Of a stretch of DNA of 64,000 nt, positions 58,434 to 64,000 are shown one piece after another; the first letter of the stretch is position 1; each line of letters starts with the position of its first letter. The stretch comes from Siphonodentalium dalli (lineage: Eukaryota > Mollusca > Scaphopoda > Gadilida > Siphonodentaliidae): positions 226,178,961 to 226,242,960 of the forward strand of contig CP136066.1 in the NCBI GenBank assembly GCA_032622095.1, given 5' to 3'. The translations under genes were made by a program, and so were the position numbers. Under the pieces are notes generated by a model. That model saw only the letters and a program-made list of their open reading frames with translations, searched no databases and was not told the origin of the DNA.

Positions 58434-58446
58434 TGGTGTCAGAAGC
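58434..58446 (+). promoter_or_regulatory. tRNA primer-binding site
   Basis: TGGTGTCAGAAGC begins with TGG, the complement of the tRNA CCA end, one base after the putative LTR. This motif is common at Gypsy primer sites. The tRNA is not identified. Confidence 0.6.
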
Positions 58447-58762
58447 AAACAAGCAAGCCGAGATAGTGATTTTTCTGTCTTTAAATTTTGCTGAAGACAG
58501 ATTTAAACGCTAGTCATTTTTGTGGCAATCGGTATTACTGAATGCCTTAGTATATCAATGTATTATCGCCTTTCATCACCGGCATTACTGGAGATGAAAT
58601 TATAAAAATTCTGCCATTCCTGACAAGAATCGTAAAAAAATAAAATAATTTCAACACCAACTATTTTCCGCCTATTTTTTTCGTCACAACTACCATAATT
58701 AATCGGTATTCCCGAATAAGTGGTACGCTATAAGTAACGAAAGAAAACAAGTGTTAGTGAAG

Positions 58763-60379
58763 ATGTCTACTTTGAATATAAATGAAGCAACGCTCGACGA
58801 GCTGCAACAACTGAAGGATATCGGACCGGTTCGAGCAAAAGCTATTGTGAAGAGGAGGAAAGAGAAGAATGGTAAATTGAACTGGGAAGAAATAAAGGGC
58901 ATAACTGAGATACCATTGCCTATATGGGAATCTTTGATAAAAAGGAAGATTATTTCTTTTGAGTCCGACAAGACGGGCGAAATAAAAATTTCAGACCTGA
59001 TGGGTGAAATTCGCGAAATGAAGAATGAAAGACAGGAACACCTGAATAAGCTAGGGGTTCTGTACACTAATATTCAGGACAGCCGTGATCGATTGGACCA
59101 CACAATAGCTGAACTGGATGAGGCAAAGGAAAGCAACCACATACTGAGAGAAGAATTGAAGAATATTAGAAAAGACAGAGAGAGTGAATCAGAATACCGA
59201 AGAAAAAAAGAAGCCGACTTAAGGCATGACATAGAGATACAACAAAGGCTGAATGACCAACTGACTGGATCAATGTTTAGAGTAAAACATCCAATCATCA
59301 GTGATCAAGATGACAATCGTTCTCAAACGCACGACCAAGCACGAAGTCATTTTTCAGGATCGCTTGTGGACTCACTTGCACCAGGGGCAATCTATGGGAA
59401 TGCTGAGCCAAATGCCCGTAGTACACCAAGGGACAAGGACCCGAAAGACCGATCAGAAAGAAGTTTGAATGCTACGGGATCACATTACAAAGGTCCATTA
59501 CCTCCGAAAATGTCATACTTCGACGGCAAACATGATTGGAGGAGCTTCCATACTCAGTTTGACTTCATCGGCAATAAATATGGCTGGTCGTTAGAGGAGC
59601 GCCTAGATAGATTTGTCGAATCCCTACGTGACAAGGCTTTAAAGTTTTACTGCACATGTCCTCCTTCAGTACAACATGATTATGGAAAGTTGATGGAAAA
59701 GTTTGGACAAAGATTTGGTCGTAAGGAGCTACCACACACAATCAGGCGACAGCTACAGGACGTACGTCAAAACGTGGATGAATCAATTGATGAATTTGCT
59801 GAAAGGGTACAGGATCTGGCATATGAAGGCTATGCTAATGCCACTCCCGACATGATAGAGACAGTTTCTATTGATGCATTCTTCAAAGGCCTACAAGACA
59901 AACGTGCAGCCTACTCAGCAATGGAACGAAATCCTATGACACTTGACACCGCGATACAATGGGTGAACAGTTCAATGCTGAACTACAGGATGCTGATTGG
60001 TCAGAGGAAAACAGATGTAAGGAAAGTCACTTTTTTTGAAAGTGATTTTGAAGATGACACCCATTCCCTGATACGCCCGATCAACAGCGAACCATCGAAC
60101 ACAAGTGATATTCAGCAGGAATTGAGCTCATTGACGGGAGGAATGAAGGCGATGTCAGATAACTTTTCTCAGAAATTTGACAAATTAATTTCTATTTTAT
60201 CCGAGAAACCCAGGGGCAGAAGTTACACAACACCTCCTCCAAGTCCTAGGAAGTTTGTCTGTTTCACCTGCGGTGAAGAGGGCCATTTCAGTAAAAATTG
60301 TGTGAAGCGGACTACAGGGCCAAAATCTCCACAAAAAACCCCCCCTATGAAGTCTTTAAACTTCAGCGGGTTGGATTAG
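58763..60379 (+). CDS. Gag polyprotein with N-terminal helix-hairpin-helix domain
   Basis: 538 codons from ATG 58763 (MSTLNINEATLDELQQL). Residues 4-65 form a helix-hairpin-helix domain of the ComEA type (LQQLKDIGPVRAKAIVKRR). Residues about 75-170 are a charged coiled coil, followed by a disordered linker. Residues about 250-420 are a Ty3-type capsid region (YFDGKHDWRSFHTQFDF, LPHTIRRQLQDVRQ). A CCHC zinc knuckle CFTCGEEGHFSKNC (Cys500, Cys503, His508, Cys513) follows. Gag packages the RNA and builds the particle. The HhH domain is unusual here and may add DNA or RNA binding. The frame ends at TAG after the frameshift signal. Confidence 0.9.
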   Translation: MSTLNINEATLDELQQLKDIGPVRAKAIVKRRKEKNGKLNWEEIKGITEIPLPIWESLIKRKIISFESDKTGEIKISDLMGEIREMKNERQEHLNKLGVLYTNIQDSRDRLDHTIAELDEAKESNHILREELKNIRKDRESESEYRRKKEADLRHDIEIQQRLNDQLTGSMFRVKHPIISDQDDNRSQTHDQARSHFSGSLVDSLAPGAIYGNAEPNARSTPRDKDPKDRSERSLNATGSHYKGPLPPKMSYFDGKHDWRSFHTQFDFIGNKYGWSLEERLDRFVESLRDKALKFYCTCPPSVQHDYGKLMEKFGQRFGRKELPHTIRRQLQDVRQNVDESIDEFAERVQDLAYEGYANATPDMIETVSIDAFFKGLQDKRAAYSAMERNPMTLDTAIQWVNSSMLNYRMLIGQRKTDVRKVTFFESDFEDDTHSLIRPINSEPSNTSDIQQELSSLTGGMKAMSDNFSQKFDKLISILSEKPRGRSYTTPPPSPRKFVCFTCGEEGHFSKNCVKRTTGPKSPQKTPPMKSLNFSGLD

Positions 60380-60397
60380 AAGACCGCAACCCAACCC
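60355..60397 (+). promoter_or_regulatory. -1 ribosomal frameshift signal between gag and pol
   Basis: T TTA AAC in the gag frame (60355-60361) is the strongest known -1 slippery heptamer. Six bases later a 7-bp stem GGGTTGG (60368-60374) pairs exactly with CCAACCC (60391-60397) across a 16-base loop containing the gag stop. GCGG (60366-60369) and CCGC (60384-60387) could form an alternative or pseudoknot pairing. A second possible slip site, C CCC CCT, lies at 60340-60346. Confidence 0.85.
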
Positions 60398-63300
60398 AGT
60401 ACACAACCAAACACGTCGGTCAAATGCACGAGGAGCTATGTAAGTCACAACACTATCTGGAATGTGATGATGCCAAAGACGAAGCTGAAGCCATAGCTGT
60501 AGGAAAACATCCAATTATGGGACCAGCCGTGAATGAAATACAACTTTACTCACAGAAACAGGAACCTATGAACCTTGTGTTGGAGGTGACTGTCAATGGA
60601 ACTTCTGTTGGTGCTATTGTGGACACGGCTGCTCAAGTCACAGTGATGCGTGAACAGTTTATGTCTAAGGTGGCGCAGCCAATAGAGCTCAAAGAACATC
60701 TCATATTGAGGGGAGCTGGAAAATCCAACCGAATTAGAGCGAGGCAGGCTTACGGAGTGAAGTTCAAAACAGGAAAGACTGAGACCACCATGACTATCGT
60801 GGTTGCAGAAATCCGCGACGCAGTTATCCTAGGCATCGATTTTCTAAGACAGAACTGTGCTATCATTGACTTCCCAAATTCATCCATTAATCTCAATGGA
60901 GAGCAACTACATGCTACAATTATGAGGAACCCGGTGGGAAGGAAAGAGATTTGTGAGGTAACTATAGCAACAAAATGTAGTATACCGCCAGAATCATCTA
61001 CAACAATACCAGTCGAAATGACGACAAATCTTGGACCTAATGCGATGATGCAGCCATTGAATAATGGAAGTGTCTGGCTACCTAGGATGCTCATCAAAGG
61101 TGACGAACAGAAACAGCATGTTCTGATAACAAATTGGGGCAGAGACACTGTTACTATTGGAAAAGGTGATGTTCTTGGCTATGCCGAAGAGGTAGATCTG
61201 GATCCAGCTAATGGATGTCAAGACCCAATATCACCAAAGCCGTTCAGTGTGATGGGTGTAAAGACTCAATCTATGGACATAGACATTCCAAATCATCTTC
61301 AGCATATGTATGATGCATCGATCAACCATCTTAAAACTTTTGAAGCAGCAGCATTGAAGATGTTGCTGAATGATTTCCAGGACATATTTGCAAGGGACGA
61401 GATGGATCTTGGGTCGTTTGATATCATTCAACATCGAATTGATACTGGAGACCACCCGCCTGTCAGACACAAACTTAGGAGGACACCAATAGGTTTCGAA
61501 CAGGAAGAGAAGAAACACTTAGATATGATGCTGGATAGAGGTGTCATTAGGCCATCCTCTTCTGCCTGGGCTGCCTCGCCTGTATTGGTTAGGAAACGAG
61601 ATGGATCCTTGAGGTACTGTATCGATTATAGGGGCTTGAATGCGAAAACAAGGAAAGATGCATTTCCCATTCCCAATATCGAGAAGTGCTTGGATTCCTT
61701 ACACAACAACTTCTTCATGAGCACAGTCGATATATGCAGTGGATACTGGCAGGCCAGGATCCATCCTGAAGACTGTCACAAAACGGCTTTCATAACAAAG
61801 TATGGGCTGTTCGAGCATACACGATTAGCTTTCGGCCTTTGCAATGCTCCAGCGACCTTCCAGCGTATCATTCAGTTTGTCCTCCAGGGTTTGACCTGGA
61901 AAGAATGCCTGGCGTACATCGATGACGTCATCGTGCTCGGCAGGGACTTTGACTCACATTTAGAGAATCTGAGACAAGTAATCCAAAGGTTCAGAGACCA
62001 TAATCTGAAGTTGAAGCCACAGAAATGCTATCTGTTTCAGAAAGAAGAGAGTTTCTTGGGGAAGACCATCAATTCAGATGGAGTGTCCATATCTCAAGAT
62101 AAGATCGAAGTGGTGAACAACTGGCCCTGCCCAACCACTAAGAAGGAGCTGCAGTCTTTTTTAGGATTTGCAAATTACCATCGAGATTTTGTGAGGAATT
62201 TTGCAGCGATTGCTGCACCTTTACATGAGCTAACTGGGAAATCACAGACATTTGACTGGACAGCAGTGCATCAGGGAGCATATGAGGAGCTTAAGAGACA
62301 ATTAGGGAGCTCGGTATCTCTGAACTTCCCTAACCCAGATGGAAAATTTGTGCTGGACACTGATGCATCGGACGTATCTGTGGCTGCGGCACTGTCTCAG
62401 ATCCAAGATGGCCAGGAAAAGGTAATCAGTTATGCTAGTCGTGTTTTGACTGGATACCAGCGACGGTACTGCACGACAAGGAAAGAATTGTTGGCCATTA
62501 TAACCTTTGTTAGACAATTTCGGACTTATCTACTGGGGAGGCAATTCTTGATTCGTACAGATCACCACAGTCTAACGTGGCTAATGAGATTCAAGAATAT
62601 ACAAGGGCAGCTGGCGCGATGGATCGAAGAACTGGCCCAGTATGACATGATGATTGTACACAGACCTGGCAAGGAACACTTAAATGCTGATCCTTTGTCC
62701 AGAATTCCGGACACTATACCAAGCTGTAATTGCTATTTTGCAGGATGTAACCTGGAAGATCTACCATGTGGAGGGTGCAAATTTTGCGAGAGAGCACACA
62801 CTCATTGGGCCCGTTTTGAAGCAGATGTGGATGATGTGGTACCACTAGCACTAAGAAGTCTCGAGAAATTTGCAAGTTGTGAGATGTACAACCGAGAGTT
62901 AGATGTGAGTTCAGTTGCAGACATCCCTGATCGAGAAGACAGCTTGGCCAATTGGTTGGAAAGTGTGCCCAGAGAGACTCTGAAATCCAGACAGCATGAT
63001 GATCATGACCTGAAGACTGTATGGGATATGCTGAAGGGTGAGAAAATAGACGTCAATCTTGCCAGCCGAGCAATTAAACACTGGAGCTTATGCTTGCCCC
63101 AATTACAGGATTTAGATGGAATCATATTCTACAAATGGGTTGAAGAAGGTGGCTCTCGTCAATTGCTGGTAGTCCCCGAAATATTGAATCACTGCCATAG
63201 CACTAGGTCCGGAGGGCATTTCGGTATTCAAAAGACAGTGGCACGGGTGAAGCAACACTTCATATGGTACAAAGTATCTCAGGACTGTGAAGACTTTGTG

Positions 63301-64000
63301 AAAGCCTGCAAGATGTGTAACCTGAACAAAAAGGCAAATAGGAAGTCCAAAGCCAATCTCGGCCAGTACCATGTGGGGTACCCTCTGGAGAGGATCCACA
63401 TCGATATATTGGGACCACTAACTGAAACCACTCAAGGCAACAAGTATGTGCTGATGATTGTAGACCAATTCTCAAAATGGTTGGAGTGTTTTCCTATCCC
63501 CAATCAGAACGCAGAAACTATCTCCAGGACTTTGGTCGACAACTTCATATCTCGTTTCGGATGTCCGCTCCAAATCCATAGTGACCAGGGCCGGAATTTT
63601 GATGGCAATCTATTTAAGCAATTGTGTGAACTTCTTGAAATTGCCAAGACAAGGACCACTCCCTACCACCCATGTTCAAACGGACAGGTTGAGAGGTACA
63701 ATAGGGTGCTACTTCAGGCCATCCGATGCTCACTTGAAGGGAAACAGAATGAGTGGGACATACATATACCCCAATTAGCAGGAGCGATTAGAGCAACAGT
63801 CAACAGACAGACTGGGTATACTGCAAATTACTTGATGCTTGGCAGGGAAGTTTTGCAACCAGTCAACATCCTACTTGGCACATCTGTTATGACCTCAGAG
63901 AAGGAGACCCCAGCCCAATACATCATGGACTTGAGGGATTCTATGGCGAAAACCCACTATCTGGCACGAGAGTCACTGAAAGAATCACAGAGGAGGCAAA
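60361..64000 (+). CDS. Pol polyprotein (protease, RT, RNase H, integrase), partial
   Basis: Open in the -1 frame from 60295 to the window end, translated after slippage at 60361. The aspartic protease has VDTAAQVTV (about 60617) and ILGIDFL. RT runs from about 61440 with the CIDYRGLN, LAFGLCNAPATFQR and YIDD (61915-61926) boxes. RNase H (about 62330-62600) has DTDASD, TRKELLAI and TDHHSL. Integrase has an HHCC finger (about 63190-63320; CKMC), Asp in HIDILGP, Asp in HSDQGRNF and Glu in NGQVERYN. No stop or frameshift was seen. The C-terminus is outside the window. The protease reads DTA instead of the commoner DTG/DSG, as in some invertebrate Gypsy lines. Confidence 0.92.

Larger units (their letters stand above)
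58171..64000 (+). mobile_element. Ty3/Gypsy LTR retrotransposon (5' part; runs off the end)
   Basis: The primer-binding site, gag, a -1 frameshift and pol in the order protease, RT, RNase H, integrase define a Ty3/Gypsy element. Both reading frames are intact over 5 kb, so the insertion may be recent. The 5' LTR is not certain: 58171-58432 starts TGTAACG and ends TTCA just before the primer site, but the 3' LTR needed for comparison lies outside the window. Confidence 0.85.

Noticed and set aside
60750-63475. Minus-strand frames opposite pol
   Set aside because: Shadows of the pol coding frame; the plus strand shows all expected polymerase and integrase motifs.

Overview
The window reads as nuclear DNA of an invertebrate animal. 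It is AT-rich, its genes are split by GT..AG introns with consistent phases, and most of it is repeats and transposable elements of several classes. A Ty3/Gypsy element with a DNA-binding-like gag domain, a PHD/FLYWCH Mutator-like element and many hairpin-ended short elements point to a marine lophotrochozoan, most likely a mollusc. The species assignment is inference. I recognise no bacterial gene, rRNA, tRNA or CRISPR array.

Region 1 (1-19.7 kb) is dominated by one complete minus-strand gene of five exons (19527 down to 2663; 515 codons plus stop). It encodes a secreted serine beta-lactamase-like hydrolase with S-x-x-K, Y-x-N and H-x-G motifs and a C-terminal lipocalin-like domain. Its third intron (about 10.3 kb) holds head-to-tail Helitron-like elements with internal tandem arrays. 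Tandem copies of its first splice donor lie in intron 1.

Region 2 (21.5-28.3 kb) is nested. A repetitive acidic, Cys-rich reading frame (minus strand) is interrupted by a 910-bp inverted-repeat element made of 34 GATATC-centred palindromes spaced mostly by two helical turns. Just upstream sits a Mutator-like transposon with perfect 9-bp target duplications. Its transposase gene has six recognisable exons but an internal deletion with a frameshift.

Region 3 (28.5-48 kb) is layered repeats: MITEs, tandem-array elements that begin or end in hairpins, a LINE fragment, and insertions within insertions whose order can be read from target duplications.

Region 4 (44-55.5 kb) contains part of a minus-strand multi-exon gene (coiled coil followed by a possible BEN domain; five exons with matching phases, both ends uncertain), among fold-back elements.

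Region 5 (58.2 kb to the end) is the 5' part of an apparently intact Ty3/Gypsy retrotransposon. Gag begins with a helix-hairpin-helix domain and ends in a CCHC knuckle. Pol (protease, RT, RNase H, integrase) follows through a canonical -1 frameshift signal and runs off the window end.
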